Source: JBKBRC01 sp046292345 (lineage in GTDB: Bacteria; Bacteroidota; Rhodothermia; Rhodothermales; Rubricoccaceae). From it: a stretch of 7,233 nucleotides of DNA. The notes under the pieces are model-generated. The model did not search any database. It was not told the DNA's origin and saw nothing but the letters and a program-made list of their open reading frames with translations. Location of the stretch: positions 1 to 7,233 of the forward strand of contig JBKBRC010000078.1 of assembly GCA_046292345.1 (NCBI GenBank), in the 5' to 3' direction. Shown here piece after piece: positions 1 to 7,233 of this stretch (within the stretch, counting starts at the first letter, position 1; each line of letters opens with the position of its first letter). A program made the translations under genes and the position numbers.

Positions 1-960
1 GTGCTGCGCTTCGCCGCGCCGGCGCTCCTGCTCGGCAACACGGTCGTGCTCAAGCACGCGCCGAACACGTTCGGCTGCGCCGAGGCCCTCGCGGCGCTGG
101 CCGGGGAGGCCGGCTTCGGGCCGGACGCGCTGCTGCACTTCCCCGTCCATGTGGATGCCGTCGCGGGGGCGATCGCGGATGCGCGCGTGGCCGGCGTGAC
201 GCTCACCGGCTCCGAGCGTGCCGGGCGGGCCGTCGCCGAGGCCGCCGGGCGCGCCCTCAAGCCGTCCGTGCTCGAGCTCGGCGGCTCGGACCCGTTCGTC
301 GTCCTGGCCGACGCCGACCTCGAGCGCGCCGTCGCGGTCGGCGTGAAGGCGCGCGTGCAGAACAACGGGCAGAGCTGCATCGCGGCCAAGCGCTTCATCG
401 TCGAGGCCCCCGTCGCGGAGGCGTTTGCGGCGCGCTTCGCCGAGGCGATGGCAGCGCTACGCGTAGGTGACCCGCACGACGAGGTGCACGACCTGGGCCC
501 GCTCGCACGCGCCGACCTCCGCGAGACGGTCCACGACCAGGTGCTGCGCGCCGTGGCCGAGGGCGCGCGCCTGCTCACCGGCGGCACCCTCCCCGAGGGC
601 CCGGGCTTCTACTACCCGCCGACGGTCCTGGCCGGCGTGAACGAGCACGGGCTGCCTTTCCGGGAGGAGATCTTCGGGCCGGTGGCGGCCATCACGGTCG
701 CGCGCGACGCCGAGGACGCGCTCCGCCTGGCCAACGCGACGCGCTTCGGGCTCGGCGGCGCGGTCTTCACGGCCGACGCCGCGCGGGGCGAGCGCTTCGC
801 GCGGGCGCTGCGCTGCGGCTCGGCGTTCGTCAACGCGATGACGCAGAGCCACCCGGCCATGCCCTTCGGCGGTGTCGGCGACTCCGGATACGGACGCGAG
901 CTGGGGCCGGAGGGCCTCTACGCGTTCGCCAACGTGAAGACGCTCTGGGTGGAGGGCTGA
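1..960 (+). CDS. Aldehyde dehydrogenase, succinate-semialdehyde dehydrogenase-like (5'-truncated)
   Basis: Partial NAD(P)-dependent aldehyde dehydrogenase, 319 residues visible. The family is usually about 455 residues, so roughly 135 N-terminal residues lie left of the window. The GTG at base 1 is almost certainly an internal Val, because family members continue upstream of the FRFAAPAL-like segment. Visible motifs: the cofactor-binding LKHAPN stretch with Lys18; TGS at 69-71; LELGG at 91-95 with the general base Glu92; NNGQSC at 121-126 with catalytic Cys126; EEIFGP at 222-227; and MPFGGVGDSGYGREL near 287-301. The LKHAPNTFGCAEAL and GGVGDSGYGRELG wording resembles the Sad/YneI and GabD1 type, which oxidises succinate semialdehyde to succinate in the cytoplasm. 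Substrate specificity is inferred from resemblance only; other short-chain aldehydes are possible. The next gene lies 76 nt downstream and is functionally unrelated. Confidence 0.9.
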   Translation: MLRFAAPALLLGNTVVLKHAPNTFGCAEALAALAGEAGFGPDALLHFPVHVDAVAGAIADARVAGVTLTGSERAGRAVAEAAGRALKPSVLELGGSDPFVVLADADLERAVAVGVKARVQNNGQSCIAAKRFIVEAPVAEAFAARFAEAMAALRVGDPHDEVHDLGPLARADLRETVHDQVLRAVAEGARLLTGGTLPEGPGFYYPPTVLAGVNEHGLPFREEIFGPVAAITVARDAEDALRLANATRFGLGGAVFTADAARGERFARALRCGSAFVNAMTQSHPAMPFGGVGDSGYGRELGPEGLYAFANVKTLWVEG

Positions 961-971
961 CCGCGCCGCCG

Positions 972-995
972 GCCGCGCAGCGAGGCTTGCGCGGC
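972..995 (+). terminator. GC-rich hairpin after the ALDH stop (possible terminator)
   Basis: An 8-bp perfect inverted repeat (GCCGCGCA at 972-979, TGCGCGGC at 988-995) with an 8-nt loop begins 12 nt after the ALDH stop and ends just before the candidate pfkA promoter. There is no T-tract, so it would be at best an atypical intrinsic terminator. In DNA this GC-rich, chance stems are common. Confidence 0.3.
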
Positions 996-999
996 GGCA

Positions 1000-1007
1000 T
1001 AGCTTGC
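1000..1007 (+). promoter_or_regulatory. Candidate -7 element for pfkA (TAGCTTGC)
   Basis: TAGCTTGC lies 30 nt before the pfkA ATG and resembles the Bacteroidota -7 box TAnnTTTG. The same TAGCTTG word recurs upstream of trxA. No clear TTTG -33 box is seen at the usual spacing. The leader from here to the ATG is pyrimidine-rich and has no Shine-Dalgarno sequence. Confidence 0.35.
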
Positions 1008-1036
1008 GTCCGGTCCCTCCCGAGCTTCCTGCCTCC

Positions 1037-2139
1037 ATGCGCATCGGCCTGCTCACCGGCGGCGGCGACTGCCCCGGCCTCAACGCGGTCATCCGTGCCG
1101 TCACCAAAAGCCTCCTCCTCGAGCACGGCGCCGAGGTGATCGGCTTCGAGGACGGCTACCTCGGCCTGATCGAGAACCTCGCCCGGCCGCTCTCCTACCG
1201 CGACGTCTCGGGCCTGCTCACGCGTGGCGGCACGATCCTCGGCACGAGCAACAAGGCCAACCCGTTCAACTACTACCGCGAGGGCGGCGCCGACGTCTCG
1301 GCGCGCGCGGCCGAGGTCTACCGCGCGCACCGCCTCGACGCGCTCGTGGCCGTGGGCGGGGACGGCTCGATGGCGATCGCGCACGAGCTCGAACGCGCGC
1401 ACGGGCTCGGCATCGTCGGGGTGCCCAAGACGATCGACAACGACCTCGTCGGGACCGACCGCACGTTCGGCTTCGACACGGCCGTCACGATCGCCGCCGA
1501 GGCCATCGACCGCCTGCACACGACCGCGCAGAGCCACCAGCGCGTGATGATCCTCGAGACCATGGGCCGCTACGCGGGCTGGATCGCGCTGCACGCTGGC
1601 ACGGCCTCCGGTGCCGACGTGATCCTGATCCCCGAGGTGCCCTACGACCTCGACGTGGTGGCCGACGTGTGCCTCCGCCGCGCGGCGGGTGGGCAGCGCT
1701 TCACGATCATCGCCATGGCCGAGGGAGCCTACCCGGAGGGAGGCGAGCAGGTCGTGCAGCAGATCGTCACCGACTCGCCCGACCCGGTCCGCCTCGGCGG
1801 GGCGTGCCAGGTGCTCGCGGCGGCGCTCGAGCCACGCCTGCGCGCCCGCGGCGCCGAGACCGAGGTCCGCACGACGATCCTCGGGCACGTCCAGCGCGGC
1901 GGTACCCCGACGGCCTACGACCGCGTCCTGGCCACCCACTTTGGCGTGCACGCGGCGCGTCTGGCCGCGGAGGGGCGCACGGGCGTCATGGTGGCCCTTC
2001 GCGGGCGCGATCTGGCCGAGGTGCCGCTGGCCAGGGTGGCCGGCAGGGTGCGCACCGTCGGCGCAGACGAGGGGCTGCTGCGCACGGCGCTCGCGGCGGG
2101 CACGTCGTTCGGTACGGCCGCGCTCACGCCTGACTGGAG

Positions 2140-2155
<16 letters not shown>
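1037..2155 (+). CDS. pfkA: 6-phosphofructokinase (group III-like)
   Basis: Phosphorylates fructose 6-phosphate to fructose 1,6-bisphosphate in glycolysis; cytoplasmic. The protein has 372 residues. I chose the ATG at 1037 because MRIGLLTGGGDCPGLN is the usual family N-terminus; a TTG 33 nt upstream is in frame but adds an unconserved stretch. Motifs: GGGDCPGLNAVIR at 8-20 (donor-binding loop); VGGDGS at 106-111, where Asp109 and Gly110 match E. coli Asp103 and Gly104; PKTIDND at 130-136 with catalytic Asp134; MGRYAGW at 176-182; MAEG at 227-230; and GHVQRGG at 283-289 with substrate-binding His284 and Arg287. Gly at the 104 position is the ATP-enzyme state, but Lys131 at the 124 position is typical of PPi enzymes, so the phosphoryl donor is uncertain. 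The length and the GGDCPGLN wording fit the long, mixed-substrate group III rather than the 320-residue E. coli type. There is no Shine-Dalgarno sequence. The 3' end overlaps the convergent kinase gene by 16 nt. Confidence 0.95.
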
Positions 2156-4185
<2,030 letters not shown>

Positions 4186-4230
4186 GGCGCGGGAGGAACC
4201 GGGGCAGGGTCGGCAGACGGTACGCCGTCG

Positions 4231-4259
4231 CAGTATCGGCGCAGGGCGGAAAAACTCAA
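4231..4259 (-). promoter_or_regulatory. Candidate promoter for the histidine kinase
   Basis: On the minus strand TTGAG (4255-4259) is followed after TTG by 21 nt and then TACTGCGA, which ends at 4228. This roughly follows the Bacteroidota layout of TTTG, about 20 nt, TAnnTTTG. The -7 match is weak. It would give a 5' leader of about 40 nt before the ATG at 4185. It sits in an AT-enriched patch of an otherwise very GC-rich 226-nt divergent intergenic region shared with trxA. Confidence 0.25.
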
Positions 4260-4334
4260 CCCTTCAGGAGAGCGTGGCCGTGTCGGAACGGCCGGCCCGG
4301 CAAACGCTCCGGGGCGGGCAGCTCGGGGCGGCGC

Positions 4335-4342
4335 TAGCTTGG
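4335..4342 (+). promoter_or_regulatory. Candidate -7 element for trxA (TAGCTTGG)
   Basis: TAGCTTGG lies 70 nt upstream of the trxA ATG. It shares TAGCTTG followed by a nearby GTCCGG with the element upstream of pfkA, and resembles the Bacteroidota TAnnTTTG box. No recognisable -33 box is present at the expected distance. Confidence 0.35.
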
Positions 4343-4411
4343 CCCCGTCCGGGCGCCGAAACCTTGGCCCCCGCGTCCTGTACCACCTTCGTTTCGCAAT
4401 CCCCCTCCGTC

Positions 4412-4747
4412 ATGGCCAACACCGTCTCCGTTACCGACGACAACTTCGACGACGAAGTGCTCGGCAGCGACCAGCCCGTCCTCGTCGATTTCTGGGCCAC
4501 GTGGTGCGGCCCGTGCCGCGTCATCGCGCCCGTGATCGAGGAGCTCGCCGCCGAGTACGAGGGGCGCGCCAAGGTGGTCAAGCTGGACGTGGACCACAAC
4601 CCGCAGGCGGCCATGCAGTACGGCATTCGCTCCATTCCGTCGCTGCTGTTCTTCCAGGGTGGCAAGCCGGTCGACCAGATGGTCGGTGTGGTGCCCAAGA
4701 AGGTGCTCGCGCAGAAGCTCGACACGCTCATCGGGCAGGCCGCCTGA
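4412..4747 (+). CDS. trxA: Thioredoxin
   Basis: Cytoplasmic dithiol-disulfide oxidoreductase that reduces protein disulfides using electrons from thioredoxin reductase. It is 111 residues, a normal single-domain length, with no signal peptide. Active site WCGPC at 31-35 (Cys32, Cys35) follows VLVDFWATW. The cis-proline is Pro76 in SIPS, and the GGKPVDQMVG strand-turn at 83-92 is typical. The start was chosen because MANTVSVTDDNF is the usual thioredoxin N-terminus; the open frame extends 5' without family resemblance. The start is preceded by CCCCTCCGTC and has no Shine-Dalgarno. trxB follows 82 nt downstream, giving a complete thioredoxin system in one place. Confidence 0.97.
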   Translation: MANTVSVTDDNFDDEVLGSDQPVLVDFWATWCGPCRVIAPVIEELAAEYEGRAKVVKLDVDHNPQAAMQYGIRSIPSLLFFQGGKPVDQMVGVVPKKVLAQKLDTLIGQAA

Positions 4748-4766
4748 CGCACGCCCACGCTCTTCG

Positions 4767-4795
4767 TACGTTCGGCGCGGCCGTCGGTAGCTCCG
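4767..4795 (+). promoter_or_regulatory. Possible promoter elements between trxA and trxB
   Basis: The 82-nt gap contains TACGTTCG (4767-4774), which matches TAnnTTTG at all but one position, and TAGCTCCG (4788-4795) with TTCG 21 nt upstream of it. Either could give trxB its own promoter in addition to read-through from trxA. A nearly identical TACGTTC(A)GCGCG string occurs at 7163-7175. No terminator-like hairpin was seen in the gap. Confidence 0.25.
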
Positions 4796-4829
4796 CGCGC
4801 CGGCGGCCGCGCCTGCTTCGCCTCCTGCC

Positions 4830-5894
4830 ATGCCCGAACACGTCCCCGTCCCGCTGCCCCCGGGGCTCGACTTCTCCGGCGCCGAGCGCCGCGCCCTCGT
4901 CATCGTCGGGACCGGCCCGGCCGGTCTCACGGCGGCCATCTACGCTGCGCGCGCCGGGCTGGCGCCGCTCGTCGTGCAGGGGCTACAGCCGGGCGGTCAA
5001 CTCGTCACGACGACCGACGTCGAGAACTTCCCCGGCTTCCCCGAGGGAATTCTCGGCCCCGAGCTCATGCAGCGCTTCGAGGCGCAGGCCGCGCGCTTCG
5101 GCGCCGAACTGCGCTTCGGCGTCGTGACGCACGTGGACCTCTCGGAGCGGCCCTTCCGCGTCGTCGTCGACGAGGAGACGCCGGTCCTGGCCGACGCCGT
5201 CATCATCTCGACGGGCGCGAGCGCGCGCTACCTCGGACTCGAGAACGAGAAGCGCCTGCTCGGGCACGGCGTTTCGGCCTGCGCCACGTGCGACGGCGCG
5301 TTCTTCCGCGGCGAGGAGGTGGCCATCGTAGGCGGCGGGGACACGGCCATGGAGGAGGCGCTCTTCCTGACGCGCTTCGCTACGACGGTTCATCTGATTC
5401 ACCGCCGCGACACGTTCCGCGCCTCGCGCATCATGCAGGAGCGCGTGCTCGCGCATCCGAAGGTGCAGGTGCACTACGACACCGTCGTGACGGACGTGCT
5501 CGGCGAGCAGGCCGTGCGCGCGCTCGCCCTCGAGAACGTCCGCACGGGCGAGCGGCGCGAGCTACCCGTGGCGGGCTTCTTCGTCGCGATCGGGCACGAG
5601 CCCAACACGGCCCTGTTCCGCGGATGGCTGGACATGGACGACAACGGCTACCTCGTCACGCAGCCGGGCTCCACGCATACCAACATCCCGGGCGTGTTCG
5701 CCTGCGGCGACGCGCAGGACCACGTCTACCGGCAGGCCATCACGGCTGCCGGCACGGGCTGTATGGCCGCCATCGACGCGGAGCGCTTCCTGGCCGAGCA
5801 CGACGTGATCGACGCGCCGCGCACTGAGACCGAGTACCATGCCGCGCCGGCTGTGGACGCAGCCGACGGCGTGCCGGTCGCCGCAAAGTCGTGA
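4830..5894 (+). CDS. trxB: Thioredoxin-disulfide reductase (NADPH, FAD)
   Basis: Flavoprotein that passes electrons from NADPH through FAD and a redox-active disulfide to thioredoxin; cytoplasmic. It has 354 residues, somewhat longer than the usual 310-320 owing to about 20 extra residues before the FAD loop and a 30-residue Ala/Asp-rich tail after the conserved C-terminus. Motifs: FAD-binding GTGPAGLTAA at 27-36; GGQLVTTTDVENFPGFP at 55-71; redox centre CATC at 151-154; NADPH-binding GGGDTAMEEA at 168-177 and HRRDTFRAS at 191-199; second FAD motif ACGDAQD at 291-297. The intact CATC and HRRD signatures argue for a true NADPH thioredoxin reductase rather than a ferredoxin-NADP reductase-like relative. 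No Shine-Dalgarno precedes the ATG. The stop overlaps the GTG start of the next gene in GTGA, suggesting translational coupling. Confidence 0.96.
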   Translation: MPEHVPVPLPPGLDFSGAERRALVIVGTGPAGLTAAIYAARAGLAPLVVQGLQPGGQLVTTTDVENFPGFPEGILGPELMQRFEAQAARFGAELRFGVVTHVDLSERPFRVVVDEETPVLADAVIISTGASARYLGLENEKRLLGHGVSACATCDGAFFRGEEVAIVGGGDTAMEEALFLTRFATTVHLIHRRDTFRASRIMQERVLAHPKVQVHYDTVVTDVLGEQAVRALALENVRTGERRELPVAGFFVAIGHEPNTALFRGWLDMDDNGYLVTQPGSTHTNIPGVFACGDAQDHVYRQAITAAGTGCMAAIDAERFLAEHDVIDAPRTETEYHAAPAVDAADGVPVAAKS

Positions 5895-6400
5895 GGCGCG
5901 CGGCGGAGCTTGCGCTCGTGGGGCTGCTGGCATGCGCCGGGCAAGCGCGCGCGCAGACCGCAGGGGTTGCGGCAGGGCTCGCAGACCTCCGCCTGGCCAC
6001 GGCTGTCCGCCTGGCCCTGGCGACCGACCCCGCCACGCGCGCCTTCGACGTGGAAGTGACTGCGCGCGAAGGGGTCGTACGTCTGGCGCCGGTGCGCGGT
6101 ACGCTGCCGCCGGCAGCAGTCGGCGTGGCGCGGCGCGTGCCCGGCGTACGCGCCCTGGCGGAGGATGCTGCCGGCGAGGACCGCCCGCCCGCGCCGCTGC
6201 CGGTGCAGGCCGGCCACGGCCCGCCGTCTCCGGAGCCTGTCGCAGGGCCAGCCTCTGGCGCGGTGTACCACACGGTAACGGCTGGTGAGACGCTGTTCCG
6301 GATCGCGCTCCGCTACGAGACGACCGTGGAGACGCTCCTGGCGCTCAACCGCCTGCCCTCGCCCGACATCCGCGTCGGGCAGCGCCTGCGCGTGCGCTAG
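5891..6400 (+). CDS. Exported BON-LysM protein
   Basis: 169 residues. An N-terminal signal sequence covers about 1-22, ending ARA-Q or AQT-A; Cys15 in LLAC could alternatively be a weak lipobox, so a lipoprotein is not excluded. Residues about 29-92 read as a BON domain (LADLRLATAVRLAL, then DVEVTAREGVVRLAPV, ending VARRVPGVRALAED). A Pro/Gly-rich linker (about 95-124) leads to a C-terminal LysM domain at 126-168 (YHTVTAGETLFRIA, then VETLLALNRLPSPDIRVGQRLRV). LysM commonly binds peptidoglycan. BON domains occur in envelope-stability proteins and in the K+-binding protein Kbp (YgaU), which has the same BON-then-LysM order but no signal peptide. A periplasmic or cell-wall role is inferred; the ligand is unknown. 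The GTG start overlaps trxB by 4 nt, which fixes the start and implies co-translation. The functional link with the thioredoxin genes is unclear. Confidence 0.88.
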   Translation: MRRAAELALVGLLACAGQARAQTAGVAAGLADLRLATAVRLALATDPATRAFDVEVTAREGVVRLAPVRGTLPPAAVGVARRVPGVRALAEDAAGEDRPPAPLPVQAGHGPPSPEPVAGPASGAVYHTVTAGETLFRIALRYETTVETLLALNRLPSPDIRVGQRLRVR

Positions 6401-6421
6401 CACGCTTCGCGCCCGAAACGC

Positions 6422-6455
6422 CGCGGGGGCGCCGGCCGAAGCCCACGCCCCCGCG
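6422..6455. terminator. Perfect 10-bp hairpin between convergent genes
   Basis: CGCGGGGGCG (6422-6431) and CGCCCCCGCG (6446-6455) form a perfect 10-bp stem with a 14-nt loop. The loop holds a further GGC/GCC mini-stem. It sits between the stop of the BON-LysM gene (6400) and the stop of the minus-strand peptide gene (6479), as expected for a bidirectional terminator. T-tracts are lacking on both sides. Confidence 0.5.
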
Positions 6456-6478
6456 AGGAGATCTGGCGCGCGGCGGAA

Positions 6479-6688
6479 TCAGTTGCCGCCCACCTGGCAG
6501 GTGCCGCCGGGGCCGGGGTTCTGCGTCGGGCAGGCGTCGATCGAGCCCGTGTTCGGCAGCCCGGGGAGGGTGGTGGGCTGGCCGTTAGGGCCGACGAGCA
6601 CGTCGGCGCGCGCCGACGAGCCGAAGACGCCGGTCAGGGTGTGGAGGTCGCCCATGTCGGTGACCTGCGGGGAGGTGTAGATGTTCAT
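6479..6688 (-). CDS. Lasso-type leader-containing RiPP precursor peptide (orphan)
   Basis: 69-residue peptide. Residues 4-20 read YTSPQVTDMGDLHTLTG, an exact fit to the lasso-peptide leader signature YxxPxLxxxGxxxxxT (Val for Leu). In lasso pathways the RRE protein (B1) binds this and the B2 protease cleaves two residues after the Thr. By that rule cleavage follows Gly20, the core starts at Val21, and Asp29 falls at core position 9, a permitted macrolactam acceptor position. The remaining segment (about 49 residues) is too long for a classic core, is rich in Gly, Pro, Thr and Asn, and has two Cys (53 and 64) near its end. It could therefore be another product class, or a core with a follower. 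I chose the ATG at 6686-6688 because the leader motif begins 3 residues later and AGGA lies just upstream; the open frame runs further 5' but that part looks random. No B1, B2, C or transporter gene is in the window. Confidence 0.75.
   Translation of the reverse strand: MNIYTSPQVTDMGDLHTLTGVFGSSARADVLVGPNGQPTTLPGLPNTGSIDACPTQNPGPGGTCQVGGN
6590..6618. repeat. Overlapping inverted and direct repeats at the leader/core junction
   Basis: GCCGACG (6590-6596), CGTCGGC (6601-6607) and GCCGACG (6612-6618) are successive, so the middle copy can pair with either flank. Bases 6601-6618 form a perfect 18-nt palindrome. GCCGACGAGC is also directly repeated (6590-6599 and 6612-6621). The block encodes residues about 24-33 of the peptide, just after the predicted leader. 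It may simply reflect GC-rich codons for Ser, Ala, Arg and Asp. Confidence 0.6.
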
Positions 6689-6766
6689 AGTTCCTGGGTG
6701 AGGTGTGAGTGGGGTGGGTTCAGGGTGACCAGTCGAAAGCCTGAGCGTGCGGCGCCGGCCCAGCTT

Positions 6767-6805
6767 GCTCTGCCGCTGCTCGTGGATCTTGCGTAGCGGC
6801 AGAGC
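6767..6805. repeat. Perfect 11-bp inverted repeat upstream of the RiPP precursor
   Basis: GCTCTGCCGCT (6767-6777) and AGCGGCAGAGC (6795-6805) are exact reverse complements separated by 17 nt. It lies 79-117 nt upstream of the peptide start on the minus strand and overlaps the candidate -7 box. It could be an operator, an mRNA leader hairpin, or a terminator of something further right. There is no adjacent T-tract. Confidence 0.55.
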
Positions 6806-6820
6806 GCTGCGTGGGCCAAA
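6788..6820 (-). promoter_or_regulatory. Candidate promoter for the RiPP precursor
   Basis: On the minus strand TTTG (6817-6820) is followed by 21 nt and then TACGCAAG (6788-6795), in the Bacteroidota spacing. The -33 box is exact; the -7 box keeps TA and the final G only. Transcription would start near 6781 and give a leader of about 90 nt. It overlaps the right arm of the 11-bp inverted repeat, which would suit repression by a DNA-binding protein. Confidence 0.25.
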
Positions 6821-7072
6821 GTTCCGCAGCGGTGAGTGACGGCTGTCGGGACGGTCTTGCGGCCTCCGAGGCATGCTGTGGCCCCGGCTCTCGAGGCGGT
6901 CTAACAGCGTGCCTTTCCGTCCTGCCCCGGAGACGCAGCGCCTGCCTGAACGCAAACCGGGAATCCGATTCTCGATAGCCAATCTTTTTCGACCCCTCTG
7001 CTCGCGCCTTCAGGGCGGCAGGGGGGGCGCCCAGCTGCCCCGAGAAGGCTTCGACGAAAGAAAAAAAGAGTA

Positions 7073-7104
7073 TTTATGACGTGATGCATCAGCTTGTAAA
7101 TTTG
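7073..7104 (+). promoter_or_regulatory. Bacteroidota-type sigma-A promoter, rightward
   Basis: TTTA (7073-7076), a 20-nt spacer and TAAATTTG (7097-7104) match the Bacteroidota consensus TTTG, about 20 nt, TAnnTTTG, with a perfect -7 box. An A-rich tract (7059-7068) lies immediately upstream, like an UP element. It is the best promoter in the window and reads rightward off the edge, so its gene is not seen. Confidence 0.6.
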
Positions 7105-7112
7105 CAAAGGAC

Positions 7113-7142
7113 ATGGCCGATCTGCCCCGTCTTTACAGCTGA
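7113..7142 (+). other. Possible 9-codon leader ORF downstream of the promoter
   Basis: ATG at 7113 is followed by eight codons and TGA (product MADLPRLYS), preceded by AAAGGAC as a possible ribosome site. It begins about 9 nt after the -7 box, so the transcript would be almost leaderless. It could be a regulatory leader peptide or pure chance; nothing in its composition marks an attenuator. Confidence 0.12.
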
Positions 7143-7209
7143 GCGGCGGATCCGACGATTGCTACGTTCAGCGCGCCCGGGACGGAGTGTGGCAGCGCTT
7201 CGCCGCCAG

Positions 7210-7232
7210 GGCGTCGAGGGGACGCCGGCGTC
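7210..7232. repeat. Alternating short palindromes at the window edge
   Basis: GGCGTC (7210-7215), GACGCC (7221-7226) and GGCGTC (7227-7232) let the middle copy pair with either flank; the last two form a 12-nt perfect palindrome. The window ends here, so it is unclear whether this is a leader RNA structure, an operator, or coding sequence. Confidence 0.35.
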
Positions 7233-7233
7233 C

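Larger units (their letters stand above)
6689..7233. other. About 545 nt without a supportable gene
   Basis: Open frames here (for example minus-strand 6901-7107 and plus-strand 6873-7079) have low-complexity or random-looking products and no recognisable motif. The stretch holds the peptide's upstream region, an inverted repeat, an AT-rich island at about 7058-7110 that stands out against the GC-rich background, a rightward promoter candidate and short palindromes at the right edge. A gene may begin just beyond the window on the plus strand. Confidence 0.6.

Noticed and set aside
1004..1036. TTG-initiated N-terminal extension of phosphofructokinase
   Set aside because: The added 11 residues are not family-like and overlap the TAGCTTG element. 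The ATG at 1037 gives the canonical N-terminus.
6479..6982. 167-codon version of the minus-strand peptide gene
   Set aside because: The first 98 residues look random and basic, while the lasso leader motif starts 3 residues after the internal ATG at 6686-6688, which also has AGGA just upstream. The short form is preferred.
6873..7079. 68-codon plus-strand ORF in the gap
   Set aside because: Random-looking basic sequence without a family resemblance. It ends in the AT-rich promoter zone.
6901..7107. 68-codon minus-strand ORF in the gap
   Set aside because: No motif, mixed composition following local GC shifts, and it runs against the strong plus-strand promoter.

Overview
The window is very GC-rich and almost fully coding on its left 6.4 kb. 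Several signs point to the Bacteroidota/Rhodothermota side of the tree (for example Rubricoccaceae or Salinibacteraceae), although sequence alone cannot fix the taxon. The genes pfkA, trxA and trxB have no Shine-Dalgarno sequence. A near-perfect Bacteroidota-type promoter (TTTA, 20 nt, TAAATTTG) lies near the right end. There is a lasso-leader-type small peptide and a group III-like phosphofructokinase.

Layout: (1) 1-960 (+), the C-terminal two thirds of an aldehyde dehydrogenase resembling succinate-semialdehyde dehydrogenase, cut by the window edge. (2) 1037-2155 (+), 6-phosphofructokinase. (3) 2140-4185 (-), a membrane sensor histidine kinase whose periplasmic part looks like two OB-fold domains, converging on and overlapping pfkA by 16 nt. 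(4) 4412-4747 (+), thioredoxin. (5) 4830-5894 (+), thioredoxin reductase. (6) 5891-6400 (+), an exported BON-LysM protein overlapping trxB by 4 nt. (7) 6479-6688 (-), a 69-residue peptide with a textbook lasso-peptide leader signature. (8) 6689-7233, about 545 nt with no convincing gene, holding an 11-bp perfect inverted repeat, an AT-rich island and a rightward promoter.

How they work together: trxA and trxB form a complete NADPH-thioredoxin reductase-thioredoxin chain, and the BON-LysM gene is probably co-translated with trxB. ALDH and PFK are ordinary central-metabolism genes with no evident link to each other. The histidine kinase has no response regulator in the window.

The most interesting item is the orphan RiPP precursor at 6479-6688. 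It carries the YxxPxVxxxGxxxxxT leader motif recognised by lasso-pathway RRE (B1) proteins. However, its C-terminal part is much longer than a lasso core, is rich in Gly, Pro, Thr and Asn, and has two Cys. No maturation enzymes are visible in the window.
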